Shown here: positions 1 through 15,100 of the stretch, piece after piece
How the letters are laid out: each line of letters opens with the position of its first letter
Numbering within the stretch: the first letter of the stretch is position 1
Translations under genes and position numbers: made by a program
Assembly (NCBI RefSeq): GCF_040436345.1
Contig: NC_133237.1
Coordinates: 21,271,749 to 21,335,748, forward strand
Source of the DNA: Pagrus major
Lineage: Eukaryota; Chordata; Actinopteri; Spariformes; Sparidae
Direction of reading: 5' to 3'
Length of the DNA stretch: 64,000 nucleotides
The notes under the pieces: model-generated
What the model was told of the DNA's origin: nothing
The model's input: the letters and a program-made list of their open reading frames with translations, nothing else
Database searches by the model: none

Positions 1-173
1 CACAGAAATGGCCGGTAGAAATGTCCTTTAGAGGAAAACTTTGTACTTTTGTACTTTAAGTACATTTCAGAGCTTGTACTTATTCACTTTTACTTGAGTA
101 AAGACATTGAATCAGTTCTTCTTCTTTTACCAGTCTTTTTTTAGACATGTGTCTGTAGTATTGAAGTACTTAC
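1..173 (-). other. ttyh3 last visible intron, part
   Basis: Intron sequence following the donor at 173-168. Positions about 38-103 hold a TACTTTT/ACTTAAGTACATTTCA-type fragment. It resembles a common teleost repeat that also appears, more decayed, at about 26101-26175. No coding exon was seen. Confidence 0.5.
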
Positions 174-3100
174 ATGTACTCAGTGACAGGTGCATTGCTG
201 ACGGTGTGGGCTGCAGCAGGGATGGAGGTCTCGCTGCCGTAGCTGCTACCACAGCTGTACAGGCTGGGCATGTGGACCCGGTACAGGTTATCGTGGTTTT
301 GCCTTCCCCCGTGGCTCAGAGACTCGTCCTCACTGTCATCATCCGTCCTGCAGACATCACATAACACTGTAACACCACCACCACCAGAGGGACCCCCTGT
401 CCCATCTGACTGACAACAAAGCAGCAGAGAAGCTGCCATGTGGTCACATTTTGTTCACTGTTTGATTCACTTTCCTCACTGCCTGAGGGGGAAAAAGAAG
501 ATGAATTCTGTGCTGTGAGAAGAAAAGATGATGCAGTTTTTCATAAAGCTGTTAAAAATAGCCTCCTGCAATCAGTTCAGTGTCTGCAGGAGAATTAAAA
601 GCCCTGTTTTTGCATTGGGACAATAAATACATTCATCCATGCTGTCAAATCAGTATCCTTTTTCTCTACACCAAGATGCAATTCCACTTGATTCTTTTCT
701 AACAATGAAGCTCGAGAGTGTTAGTGAGATAACAATGTACTGAACATGGTGGGTCAAAACAGCAACAATGACATGACATCATGGAGCCTGTCTCCCTCTA
801 GTGTTCATCTCACAAGCTGTTTCCTGCATATTCAATCAATGAGATCATTGAATTTCATTCAGAGCAACTTTCAACATGTATTTACCTCAGTATACATATC
901 AGAGATAGGAGGTAATAATTCTTTAAACAATTAATGATAATACTCTAGAAATGTTAACCTTGAACTTAATCCTAAACCTTTTTATAATAGATCTGTATGC
1001 TTCTATCACCATAACAGTAAAAACAGAGCATCCCTGCATAGGGATCACTAGAACAGCAGCCTGGTAGCGTGTAAGCCTTTGCTTTACAACAGGAAGCGCC
1101 AGCTGAGATCAAACTGATAAACATGCCCCCCAATGGTTAGGAGGGATCAGTTAATTATGTGGTGCAGCTGAGCTGACGGCTGTGCCTGAGAAACCACTTT
1201 CCCCCGTTAGCCGTGCTGCAAACCTTATCTGCTGCCGATAGGACAAAGTAATCAGAGTAATTTCACCCCTCAGCTGCAGAAAAAGACACCAGCTCCGGCA
1301 GTGGTGGTGGTTATGATAGATTTAGGCCAACTCGGCACAATTAGGGGGGATAGCGGGAAGCAATCTATTTGAGGAAGCAGCTGGAGCCTTCTGGACAATT
1401 CCCAGTGGTAAACAGCCAGTCTTTGAACTCAAACACAAAAACAATCATGTTTCTGTATCTGTGTAGATTTATCTGAAATTACTTTATCTGCTTCACTCCC
1501 ATGTCATGTGAAAACAAGTACTGTAGATGCTATAAAAGCATAATTAATTGATAGGCCTATCCTCGTGAATTATTTCTCACTGTATACACACAGTCCTGCA
1601 TACAAACTTGGCTTAAAAGCTTTTGGTTGAGTTGATGGGTGTATATGCAGCCATTTACCTCTTGGCGTTCCACGTGTGAGGGACACTGCAGACGATTGAG
1701 CTGAACATGAGAGCAGTGACGAAGGAGAAGAACACGAGGTAGATGAGGCCTTCCAGTCCGTCATAACACAGTCCTGTCATGGCCTGGACGTAGTCCTGCA
1801 CAAAGGGGAGCCACCATTTTATTTATAGCAGGTAGAATCAGATCAGAGTCTCAAACATCTAATGAAGAGGAAAGAGCAGAAATGTCTGAATGTGGATTTG
1901 AAGAGGGTCTTTAAAATGCATCCGCTGTGATTCTTCATTTAATCTAGGTCAAACCAATGAGCTCAGGGTTGGCAAACTAGAAGGAAGTCAGTGTATTTTT
2001 ACCCCGGTTCGTTCCACAACATCATGATTGAAAATCTTCATTCTGTATGCTCTGCACAGCAGAAACACTGTTTGTATTCTGCTGAATTCTACTTTCATTT
2101 TCAGGAAATAATAAGCTTTGGCACAAGAGAGGCCAGAGCAGAAAGTGCTCCACTTGCACGTGTGCACTTAGAATTTGGAAGCCGCTGAGGAACAATCCTC
2201 CAAAGCGCTGCGATAGCCAAGTACTTGTCATTCAGGCAGCTTCATAAATGGAGGATAGCCAGCATCAATTGGACAAGAAGTCACATACAGGAAGACAAAT
2301 GTTATTTATGGTGACAGGTGTAGTCAGCTGCACAAGCATAAAAGAGAGGTTTGCTTTATGCAACTAAGCTGCACTACAAAGATGTCACAATAAATCAGTC
2401 TCCATCAGACATGGAGCAACTCCACAGTCTTCTCCTCCCTGCTCACCATGTGCAGGCTGCGACAGTCCACAAGAGCGGTGAGCTGATGTAGACTGATCTC
2501 TGTGGTGTTCAGGATCCCCTGGATCTCTTCCAAACTTCCCTGGAAATGAAAGAGGAAAAAAATGTTGAAACAGGCTTAACTTGACATCCAACTTTGGCAC
2601 CCACGACCAACCAAAACAAAGCCATTTGAAAACAAAATAAGTGACTATTATCGTCATTGTCTACAAATACAACTAAGTGTTAGTTTCCTACGGTTGAAGG
2701 TGTAATTAATAAAATATTTGCCAGAATTCAAGCTCCAATAATATAGGGGACAGCATATCACCAAAGTAACCCACAAGTTTACTAGCTATCCTTGGATATG
2801 GCTAGTGACCTCTAGCTAATTAACTCATGGCTCAGTTAGCTGTGGAGCCAGTCGTGCTTCAGTTTGCCTGGACAAATTATTTGCAGCTGCTCCGACCAGA
2901 ACAATGACTTCTGGGACGACAAGACAGAAGACGTCTTTGACATAGCATCAACACTGATGTTTCTTCACACACAAACACATTTTAAAACATCTTTTCAACT
3001 AAAATTCTGGCAATATCTCACAAATTGCTCTTCAAACAGTGTGAATATTATTCAAAACATTTGCAAAAAGGAAGCAAACTGCAATTTTGTGATTAACTGA

Positions 3101-6100
3101 TTAATTCACTGATTCTACATTCCATGCACGCTGGACAAGGATGTGTCTTTCATCAATATTCAACAGTACACAGCAGGTCCAGCTGAAAAAGCAGATTTTA
3201 ATGTACGATACATTTTAATTTCCTGTTTCCCTTCTTCCTCCAGTTCTCATTACAGCTCAGACGGAAAATGCGTCTGATTGCCTGATAGAAGCGTTTCCAC
3301 CACCTCAGCACATTTCTCTGTGTGGCTATGTGAAGTGAAATATGCCCCTCTCTATTCCCAATGTCAGCTCTCATTTGTGCCTCTGTCAACACAGTGTAAG
3401 GACCAGCGCCAGACAATACCACAGTGTTGTATTGACAAGGGCCAGTGAAAGCCTAATGCGGTAAAATGGACATAATGCAGGTCCCAGGTGGGCTGTCAGC
3501 AGATCTTTATGTGGACAGGTGCACTTCACTTCTCTGCAGGTCGGTCGTTTTGGTCCCTTTCACTGAGATATTCTGTCATCACAAATAATACAATAGTGCA
3601 GGACAGCTTGTGGCCTGGAGGTAGGGGGTGTTTATGGTAGCAGCTACCCTGTTATGTAATGTAATGTAATGTAAAGAGTGCGTTTGTGTTGACGGGGCTG
3701 GAAACATACCTTAGTTTGTTTATACTCTCCAGTGGCAGAGCGCAGCAGTTCAGACACGTCATCCTGCATCTCCACTAATGCTTTGTGGCTCCCGGAAAGC
3801 TTCTGAAATAAAGTAGGAATACCGTAGCAGCCCAGCACATCTCAAAAGCATTTCCATTTTTTGAATCATTACAGAGGGGCTTCAGTTGTCTCCCTTTGTA
3901 TTCAGGTAGACATCTGGTGCTTGCAAGCTGACAGTTTATAGATGAGAGCTAAAAGGCTAACATACTTTATATAGCGTCCTTTTCTTTATAGTCGTACTAA
4001 CAATAGATGCCTGGACTTCAGCAGCACTCAGAAGTTTTGATTTATTCATGTGGTTGGTGGGACAAAATGCAGGTAGTCCATTAAAGCAAACTATAGATTC
4101 ACAATAAAAGTAGCATTCTGCTTCTCTAAGCTTCCAATGTGCGTGCCATCAAAGCAGACACACAGGAAAAGCTGCTCTGCATCAGTTTTCCTGCTGGCAG
4201 AAAAGGAAAGTATTGTACTAGTGCATGAAAAAAGTCCTTCCATGAGGCAATGGGAGTGACTCATTGTACCCACTTAAATTCCCACCAGTTATAATGTCAT
4301 ACATCACACAGACATCGAGCTCGTAAGCTACAAGTCGGACATCTTATTGGTATTCATCTTAAGGACAAACGGTTTGATTTAACATGTTACAAACTCAAAC
4401 ATGCAGAAACATATTTAGTTTAATATGCAACAAACCTGCTGGAAGGGGTTGGTTTGATCCAAACTGCAACTAAGGTAGTACTGCAGGATGTCTGTGAATA
4501 AAAGGACAGAATGTGTTAGCGGAGCCACATGAATTCACATGCAGGCCTGCAACTGGAGTAAAATACTGTATGTGGCTGACAAACACTTAAAAAAGAAAAG
4601 TAACAGGGGTAGGACGTTGACAACACATCCACCGATACCCATATTATCATCCAACTGATCAGGTTCAAGTCAATATTTGTCATTTTTGCTTGAGAGAAAT
4701 GACAAAATCCATTACTCTATCAAATAAGTTGCTGATTTTTCTGTTGTGCAGCTGACTGAATAATTCACCAACTGTGTATTCAAATGAAAGACACCCACTC
4801 AAACAACAGCCAAGCTCACGAAACATGAAGTTTGTTTGACCTGTGAAATCTCAACTACATCATGATTTTGTTTGAGGCTGGGCTGGTTCTGTCTTTTCCG
4901 TTTCCCTGGCAAGAAATCCCAAATGCCATGACATCTATACACAGGATATGTAATTTCTATTGTGACAGGTCTCTTTATCAAAACAAAAGAGGTTTGCTGA
5001 GTGTTGTGTGTGTGTGTGTGTGTGTGGGGGGGGGGGGGGCACAGCCAGACCTTCTGGAGGAATAAACACCCAAACACAGTGGACTCTGTTCTGATCTGGA
5101 GAAGTTTATGACTGGAGGAGAGCTCAGAGATTCCTGTTTATCAGCCTGACTGCAGCAGGCAGCAGCATGTTCTGTTATGTTGACTGCTGAGGGGAAATGT
5201 ACTCTACATCATGTTACAGAGAGGAGAGGGGAAAGAGAAGACAGTGAACCGGAGTGACTGGTGAGTGCTGAGTCCAGTGATTGACCTGAATTCAAACCCA
5301 CAGATACACACAACCTCTGTGTGTCCTTGCTTGCTAGCTTACGGCTAATGTGTAGTAATCTGGCTGTTATGCGAGTAATGCGAATAAACACAAATGATCC
5401 CGTGGTCAAACTCAAACTTCTAAAGAACCACCACTGCTGATGAAAATCTATCTGACATGACTCGGGCATAGTTTGTCTCTTATTTCACATCGCATTGAGT
5501 GCTTTAGTCATCACTGTTTCGGTCTGGGAAAGAGCCCAATAAGGCAAGCAACAAACTGATGCAGAGATATTTTTAATTTTCTAGTTCTGGCTTGTCGTGT
5601 TCCCTGCTGCCCTGTTAAAGCTTGACTGCTTTTGTAACGGTGCACACGCTGAGCTAATCCTGAGCTCTGACGGCGAAATGTTCCCAAAGAATAAAGTTCA
5701 CACGTGCTGTAACAGTCTAAATGAATGTGTTTTTCCTTTAACGCAGCAGCAAACGAGAGGCTTAGGTATAACCCTTCTTACTGCACAAAGACGGTTACAT
5801 CATCTCCGGAGTTATTGTTAAATAACTACATGACCAAACTTGTCTTCTGTTCACAGTACACCACAAACCTAAGCAGATTGTAATTAAGATTTTGGACTTT
5901 GCTATCACAACCCACTCTCGCTACTTTTTCCCGACTCACAGCAGTGAGTAGGAGTCGATGAGAAATCCTGAGTGACTTAAAAGCTACTGCAACATCCACA
6001 AATACAAGCTGTGAGAACACCACCGCCAACCTAACACACAGTGTAGTTAACGTCCACACTCACTGCTGTGTCAGGAGTTTGTTTCCCACACAGTTGAACA

Positions 6101-9100
6101 AATTCATGGGAGGGGAGGAGGATTTCCGGGGCAGAGAAGCACATATCGAGCAAGCTTCTGTCACACATACGCCCACAGACATAACTATGAGGAGGAGCAG
6201 ATTTCTTAGGAGTCTGACTAGTGGTAATGGAAATACTGATGCCTCATCATGGGGCTAGGTTCAGTTCTTGTGCCAAATACAGTTCAAAAACCCACTAATT
6301 TATTATGGATGCACCAATTGCGTGGATACTGATGTTTAAAGGGACAGTTCACCCCAAAATTCACCTGCAGTAGATGGCACTTGTCTTGTGGTGCTCAAAG
6401 TGCCAAAAAAGATATCATCACTATTTACCAATCTACACCCACCAACTGTATCACCACACAGAAGGAAACATGCATCTACTCATGGATATGAGGCTCGTGA
6501 CAGCGCAGGTGGTAAAAAAATTATTGCCGTCCTCCTCGCCTGACCTATAACGTTAGCTAGACACTACTCCATGTGTGGATGGATGCTTCGTTCGGTGCGG
6601 GGGAAACAAAAAGAAAAGTTTCTACATGAAACTGCTCACGACAAGAGTCTGTGGATTATCTTGAGTAACCCGGTCATGGCATCTGTAAACAGACACTCCT
6701 GGCGAGTTTTAACATCACATCTAGTTGCATTAGATTCTAGAGAAGGCAGACATCTCTACGACCGATAGCTCAACTCAAACCTAATCTGTATGATTAAATA
6801 GCGCTACAGGTTACAGTCAAAATATGTATTTTTAATTTTCGGCATTAACTGTTCTTTTAAACACCTGTATCTGCCAAGAATTCCTAAATCTGTGGATCCC
6901 TACTAATTTGATAGGGTTTTTATGACCCAAAATGTACACCTGCAGCAAGATTTTAGTCTGTATGTCTGCACATTCGGCAATAACTGGACAACAACAGGGA
7001 CTGAACCCAGCCCCATGAAGGATACATAACACTACAGGTAAGAGGAAGAGAAAATATGCATGTTTGATTTTGGGGTAAACTGTCCCTTTAAAATACCAAT
7101 TTGGCTGATAGTCAGCGTTGCTACTGATGTCATCTTTATTGGTGTTGTTTATTTTGTTTTTCGTTGTTATCTATTCCATCTTTTGTGCCAGGGAAACAAA
7201 GAAATCTTAACTAAAATGAAACAACTCAACAGTTTTAAAGCACACTTGCAGACTGATGGCAGAGATGCCACGAGCCAGCAGCTCATGAATGTGCCAGCGC
7301 AAAATTGATGTGACACATCAGAAAAAACATTTCCCACAGCTATTGGTGAATGTCATCTTTTCAATAGCAGTCAACAAGGTGAATATCGTCCAATACATCG
7401 CTGCATCCCTCTAATTAATGGCTCATAATGATCAAACAAGTGTCAGGAAACAATTTATATACTGTCATGCATGGTTTCATGTAGCAGACAGTGAAGAATT
7501 TGTTTTGCCCACAACTCAGGTAAACCTCAGCGCAAAGCTTCAGTTACAATGACTTGGACGACACCAGAATATTGTTCTGTTTTACAATGAGATTGATTAA
7601 CTGTGAGCTGTGGTCACAAGACTGCTTGTGTACTGGACAGAGATTTGGCAGCACATCAGCCTGCCAGGTGGAAAGTTTGGCAGGGTGAGGGAGGCACAAC
7701 AAATCTGGTTCCAGTCCCCGGAGCTTCAGTGAAGTTACTCTCTGAGGATTTTGTTATCAAGCTGTGTGTTGTTTTCAAAGCATGAAAAACTGTGACGTCA
7801 ACCAAAACAGGCTTAGAGGAAATAAATACTTGAATGTAGCTACCTTCAGTTTTGAAGTTTTACTTTTTTCTAAGATGCAGATCATCTTTGTCACTGCTGG
7901 TATCATTTAAGTATTTTCTTAAGAAAGCCACCGGAGTAACAGAGAAATACTGACTGCAACATGACAGATTTCAGACACTAACTCTCACTCTCTGTTTGGA
8001 TTAACAGCATGTGTTTGACATAATTGTGCAACAAGGAGAAAGCGAGGGGAATGAAAAATAAGAAGGAGGGTTGTTGAAATGATGCATGTTGGAAAAAAAT
8101 ATAACAGCTATCCGGGGGAGGAAAGCAATAAATCCACTGTAGTAATAACACTCTTCATCCTATCTAGAGATTTGTCTGCTGCAATTTTCAGCAGAGAGCT
8201 GGAAGAGAAAATATACAAAAACTGAGTAAGATGCTCCCTTTCCAAGGCCTACATCTGGCATCTAGCATAAACTGAATTCAATTGTCAACATAAAATAAAG
8301 GCTTCTTTCATAGCTGAATAGTTAACATGTGTTAGAGGGAAAAAATAGAACAGAAAACCCCCATACTGCATGAATCAGCCTGGAGGCAGAATAGTGCTTC
8401 GGCTGCAGCATAATACAGTTTAGTGCATAGAGTTAGCTCAGATAAAATCCCAGCATTTACAGCTGATGCTCTGCCTTTAGTAACTAAAATCTTGAGCAAT
8501 TCAGCAAGTATCATATTTTCTAGAAGACAGCAGAAAAGACAAACTGTGAAGCTGATGGTGGGGGGGAAAAAAAGCACATTTCTAAGCACCATCTTCTATT
8601 TTTTTTCCAAGGACTGAAGACAGATGCAGGAAATATATGGTGCCTCTGATCCTCTTCTCCACTGCTCTTATCTCCCTCATACACTCGACTTCACACACAC
8701 ACACACGCACACGAGGCACGATAGCTTCTTCCATTACACGCATCCCATCATGGGACAGATTGGACAATTACCAAAACGAGACATGTCAGAGAGGCGTCTG
8801 TCCTGCTTTAAAAGGCAACCAATTGTCCTCTTGACACTGCCACAGATGTGGCAGTAATTTTTAGAGGCTTTTTTTATGGTCCATGAACAAGACCAAGCCC
8901 CTCTCTCTTTAGAACAATGTCGTCTCACTGCTGCACAGTAATCAGCATTGAGGCCAGAAAGGGGGAGGAGAATCAACAATTCAGCCGTCCTCTACAATTT
9001 GAGATGACTGATATTCACCATTTTAAAGAGTCAACATGTTGAAACCTCAGTACCATATGAATTGTACTTTGTGAATGTGATTCATACCTTGATTGACGAC

Positions 9101-12100
9101 GCCATACTGGTTTGCCACTTTGGTGACATACGTGTCAGGAGCAACGCAGAAGTCACTGGAAGTCTGGAAAAACAAGAGAAACAAAGCCTTTAAAATGAGT
9201 AAGAGACAGCTGAGTCTTTAAGGACACACCACTAGATGAGGGTTATTGATCGCAGCTTTACAATGTGGCAGGCTGACTCCATCTCAGCTGAAAGCTATAA
9301 CACAACAACAACTAAATTAGGCATCAGTAAAATTGCCATTGTCCAAATAAGCCACGTTCCTCTGTGTTGTGTTCAATGCTTGTCATGTAAATAACAAACC
9401 CAAGCACTTAACAGGACATATAGCCCCAACACAGACAGTAGGTCCATCCCTTAATATCTCTTATTTTTACACTACGTTTTTACTAAAAGAACTCTGAAGC
9501 AGCATGTCAGTTCACACGACCAAACCCGGACACCATTTCCAATTTTTTGTCTAAACTAGGATTTGGGTCCGGTATCCAAGATTTAATCTGTAGGGGATCC
9601 TTCAGGTTGTATTTACAGCTTTGCATTACATCATTCCTATTTTTCTTGTCACTCGAGGCCACTTTACCAACATCTTGACTCCTCGTATCTAATGATTAAG
9701 AGAAACAAAATGGTTCTACAAAGGCCAAATCCTGCAGTCTTTGGCTGTGCACACAGAAATCGTGTTATCCAATAATACATAATTAACGGTGCAGTTCTAC
9801 CTGGAAAACAGGATCATGCTCTGATGTAGACACTTACTGCTGAGACAGCCAACTCCAGCCCCAGGGAGACCCAGCTGATTACCAGAGCCACCACGCCAAA
9901 CAAGCACACCCTGGGGAGAGCGAGAGGTGATGAGAAAGTCAAGTACTTTTAACCTGCAGTGTTAAAGCTATACTGTTCATATTTACAACAACAGTCCTGA
10001 TAATGCGTAGAAGGGGAAATGTTTAAGCTGATTAAGTTGGTCCTTTAGTATGTGTCAAGCCTTCTCATGAATCATATTGGACCAGTTTTCTTTTCTAAGT
10101 GAAACACTGATCTGATTTCCAAACACTGTAATGACATTGCTTGTAGATAATCATTCTCTCCGTACAAGCTAAATTACACACAGTATTAACTTACTATGCT
10201 TAAATAAATTAAATTATGCTTTTATCTGCCACTAAAGGAAAAAACACTGGGTGGTCTAAATGAATGACTTTCTTTGGCAGACTTTATTGCATTTACTGGT
10301 ATTATTTTTTCTGTCTATAACATGCAAACTGAGTTTTTATAGCCGTTCTATTATATAAACAGAAAGCAAAAGTATGTAATCAAATCAGTGTCATTAGGAT
10401 AACAGTGTGTGATGCTTATCTAACTGAACGGTGGGCTGATATTTTACCAGACATCAATTCATCCCGACTAAACTGTAATGACAAGGTGGCCCTGATCAGT
10501 TGAAGGCTTCATGTGCAGTTAAAATAATTTCCCCCGAGCAGCAGACTAATTTCCCCTGAAGTGACCATGAACTCATGATGAGACTCACCCTACAAGTGTT
10601 CCCTTGGAGTTGCGAATGAGGCCGAACAGCACCAGAAGGCAGATGAGGACATCGAACAGTAGCAGGCCTATGTAGCCCAGCCACCTGTGAAGACAAATGT
10701 CATTAACGACAAATGGCCAAGAGCAGCACAGCATACCATCTCCCAATGCAAAAAAGAGCCTCTTCTTTAGAGCAAGCACTAAAATACAAACACTTAGCTC
10801 ATAAAGCAAAGGTCTTATTCTATAAAACGATGCCAAAAACATAGGCATACAAGTGAGCAAACTCACTGCAGCCCAGGCGGATTTAACACGACTCTTCTAT
10901 ATTTTCTACCTAACAGGGAAACTCAATGCAGGTCTTAGATTCTGGGAGAGCCAGCTGCCTAATGATATGCTGAACGAGTACGACTCATTCCTTGTTGTCT
11001 GTGCTCCCATTCGCTTCCCGCTTCAGATTCACTCTGAGATTTTCGTTCAAAAACATTACAGCAGACAACGTCTAGGGAGTGACTTTCAGCTTTTTGACAA
11101 CGTATAAACTCAGAGATGAGTGACAGCAAAGTCTTCACAAAGCACTGAATTCCTGAAGAGTGTGTGTCTCCAATGAAGTTTGTAGATGACTTAAAAGGAC
11201 TCACTCTGCAGCATCAGACAATCTGTGATAATTTGCTAATACTTTTTGACATATACTCAATTTAAAACGGTGCAAAGACAATATATTTAATGTTTTACCT
11301 CATCAGCAATATGAGAACAATTAAAAGAAAGTGTCAAAGTGTTTTGGAAATGTATGCTTATTCTGAGTTTGATGCCAGCAACATGTTTCAAACAAGTCGG
11401 GGAACAAAAGGGGTTCACGACAATATTCTTCACAATAATAATTATTTTTGGGATCGGGGTTGTATTGTTTTGTCGGGCACTCTTTTTGTTTGAATGACTG
11501 CTTGATTACCGTCTTACCTGTACCAGTCATACAGCTCAATCGTGACGGCCAGTTCCTCCAAGGAGATGTTGGTGTTGTCCCAGAAGGGAATCTCCACCAT
11601 CTGCCTGACCAGCTCATCCAGCTGGCCCTGCAGCTTTTGGACGATGGACAGGTAGTCCGCTTGCTGCGCGTACTGGCCCTCAAGCTGTTGCAGATTGTCT
11701 TCTACGGTCTGGTTCAATGAGGATGTACCGTCATATACCTAGACCGGGTGCAAACAAGGTCATGATGGAGTTGCGGGGAAGAAGAAGAAGGACTCACTTA
11801 CAACACAGCTCTCATGTTAGGGGAAACCGGGAAAGCTCTTGGCAGAAGGGCGATGAATTATTAAACATGCTGGTACAGTTTGTGCTCTCAGTCTTACCAG
11901 CTTCTGCACCCCAGTGATTGTGCGGTTAGCATGGCGCAGGGAATACGTCAGCCGATTCACTCCATCACAAGTCTCGCCGTTCCCATAGAAACCGACAGCA
12001 ATGCCAGCGCTGAGGGGAGACAAAAGGAAGGGAGGGGAGACAGGGTGGTGAGGAGGAGGGATTAGCTAAAAAAGACACAGAGAGGAGACAGAGAAGAGAG

Positions 12101-15100
12101 CGAGCGAGAGGGGATAGCGAGGCGTGTGAACTCTCCATTAACCCTGTCGGTTCAGACCCCAGTCAACAGGCTCCTTTCAGCTGCGGCAGAAAGACTCCAT
12201 ACAGAACCATGGAAACACAGAGGAATGGACCAGCTATGCCCCAAACCCCACACTATGGCTGACAAAGGCTGTACTGAGGCAGGAGATCAGCTCCCATTTG
12301 CTCAGACAGGCCTCAGGTTGCAGGAAAACTGTTCTGGCAACTGCATGGGAAACAGTTGCTATCGGTTCATTGACCCAATATTTATCAATTTATCAATCCT
12401 GTTTCTTTACAGATAGTGGAGAGTTAAAGCTACACACAGGGATATCACTTTGTATTTTCTCTATATTTTAGTGACATAAACAAACTCCCTTTCTGTTCTC
12501 TGAGAAGCAGTCTAAAGTAAGAACTGGTATCTCCTCCCGTCTTGCAGCTGTTGGTCTTTTTGCTGACCCTCATCTAGTGCCAGGGCAAATAGGATGACGA
12601 TAAAGGGAATCACTCCAAGTCAAGTCAGACTAAGTCTAACAGCCTTTAGCCAGCAGCACTCAGTGTATCAATGGGTTTTCTCTCTTCCTGGAGGGCTGCT
12701 AATCTCTTCCTCTCACAGTCTGCAGTGTGAAAAAGGTGAACAGGGGCAGAGTCACAGCAAAAACAAAAATCAAACTCCCTGCTGAGATGTGAACCTGTGG
12801 AAACTCTCGACTGCTCTTTCAATATTGGAGGAAGCAACAAACCGCACAGAGACAAAAGACAACATAATCTCATTATCTTTAAAAGCGGTGCAGCGCAAAA
12901 TAAAACAAAGCATAAATATGTATGATCTCTACAACTGGTTCTCCTGCTTTTACCACAACAAATTTGTGTGTAGATACGAGCACACACAGATACAATGATT
13001 GGGATTCAGTCCTTGTACTCATCAGGTCCCCGAGCTCTTTGTGCAACTCTGAATCAGCCGTGATGGCTCTCCAGTGGCCCATCACCGGGACGAGGAAAAC
13101 AGGAAACAAATGCAGTGTTCAAGGATAGAAAGCATGTCCAGATGGTACAGTTCTCACACTGTCTACTTCAAAAATAACAAAACATAAATCTGAAGCCAGT
13201 GTATACAGCACCCCTGTAGTCTGTGCGCTTCCAAGTATACATTCCCTCACAGTCCCAGCAGGATTGTAGATTTTGGAGTGAGCAGAAGTTTTCTTTAAAA
13301 ATTGCAAAAAAGCTGATATCTTACTTTTCATCTATGCAATTTTGCAGCAGTCAGTCTGGCTGTGCGTCTTGTCTTGGATACTCTGTTTGTTTATAAAAAT
13401 TTGTTGGGTCACAGCTGAGAATCTGTTTTATTGTAATGTGATTACAGTGTGATTTGAGCTTAGATCATTTTGTGGGGTAAACTGTGGTCATTTGCCAAAT
13501 ATGTAATCATCTTTTTGTTGTCAATTTATATGAAATATTAACTGGATTGGACAAAATGTAAAAACTCTGCAAATGTGAAGATTTACTAAATTTAGCTTAT
13601 TATTGAGATTAGAAAACTGCATGTTCCTGGAGTTATTGTAGGGTGGCATCTTAAAAAAGGGGTTTGAAAACAACAACAACCTCTGTACAGATGAGCACTT
13701 TAAAAACTCATACTAACACACCTGAAAATGCACATCACATGGTCATTCACCACAGCCATTTTGTCTCCTTTCCATCATCGTATTATCAATATCCGTTGGT
13801 GACTTTCTAAATAAAGACAATATAACACCCTTTCCATCAATGTAAAAACTCAAATACTCCATAATATCATACTAGCCTCCACAATCCAAGTTTACATTTA
13901 TTAAATAATGCACAGATAAGACCCAGCTAATCTTGGTGTCTGCATCTTCGTTTCTAAAAAACATTTCTGTCCAGACATAAACACTGGACGAGTTTTCAAT
14001 GACCTAAAACCACATTACGTCCATACAAAATGTCAAAACATAGAACAGCAGAACAAAACATAGCAAAACTTCATGTTAACAAATATCTGTGTGTATGTAG
14101 ACAGGGCCTCAGACTAGTTCGTGCCCCTCTATAGATATGTAGCTTTTTTTTGTGTGCAGTGCTGACCGCATTATTTACATATTCATCCAAGATTTGTAAG
14201 CTGTTGACAATCTCTTCCTGCATGTTTATTTCTGGGCGAGTGAATGCAAAGCAGCTCACATCACCAATACGACTGGTGAGCGCCACTCTGATCCCGTGTT
14301 TACACTGACCTGCAGACGAGTGTTGCGATGATGACACACCAGGCTGTGCAGCAGCAGTCAGCGTTGGGCTGCTCCTCATTTTTGTTCCGCCGGCAGCACA
14401 GACAAATAGAATAAATGAACAGGAACAGCAGGTCGAGGGCCAGACAGGCGAGCGCCACACCTCCCAGTAACAGGATGGACTGGAGAACAGAGAGACGGGG
14501 TTATGGAAAATTCATCGCTGATACAACTTTCAAGTCGATAACAGTCGGTGTAATGGGCTCTCCAAATGTCCAACAGGGGACACCACACAGCACAGTGGAA
14601 TCTTAATGCAGGATAAATGATAAATAAATGATTACTTAATTGATTTGTGTGCAGAGGCTTTAATAAATACTTGGGTGGATGTATTTGGCAGGTTTCCCTC
14701 AAGTAGAAGTTTTACATTTCTCAATAAAAAATATGCACTTTCACATCGTCTGGGATCATTATTGTTACCATATCTGTGTAGAAACATTTTAAAAAGCTAG
14801 AACAGTAAAAAATAAGACACAACATGCTCAACTCACATAATAACTTGAATGCAGGGTGCTAAATCCCTCTTGTAGTGAGGTAGGCAAAAAGACTAATCAA
14901 GGACAGCACCCACATGGACGTTTCGTGCAAGACACCCTTCTTCAGCGTGTGCTTGTCAAATTCACAATCAACCTACACAGGCGTGTTAATTATAGGTTAC
15001 CACAATCTGCACAACAGGTACGTCCCAATATGGGGAGCTGCATCCTTTTCAACGAGAGCACATGACTAAAAAGACTGGAGCATATAATGAATAAACAAGA

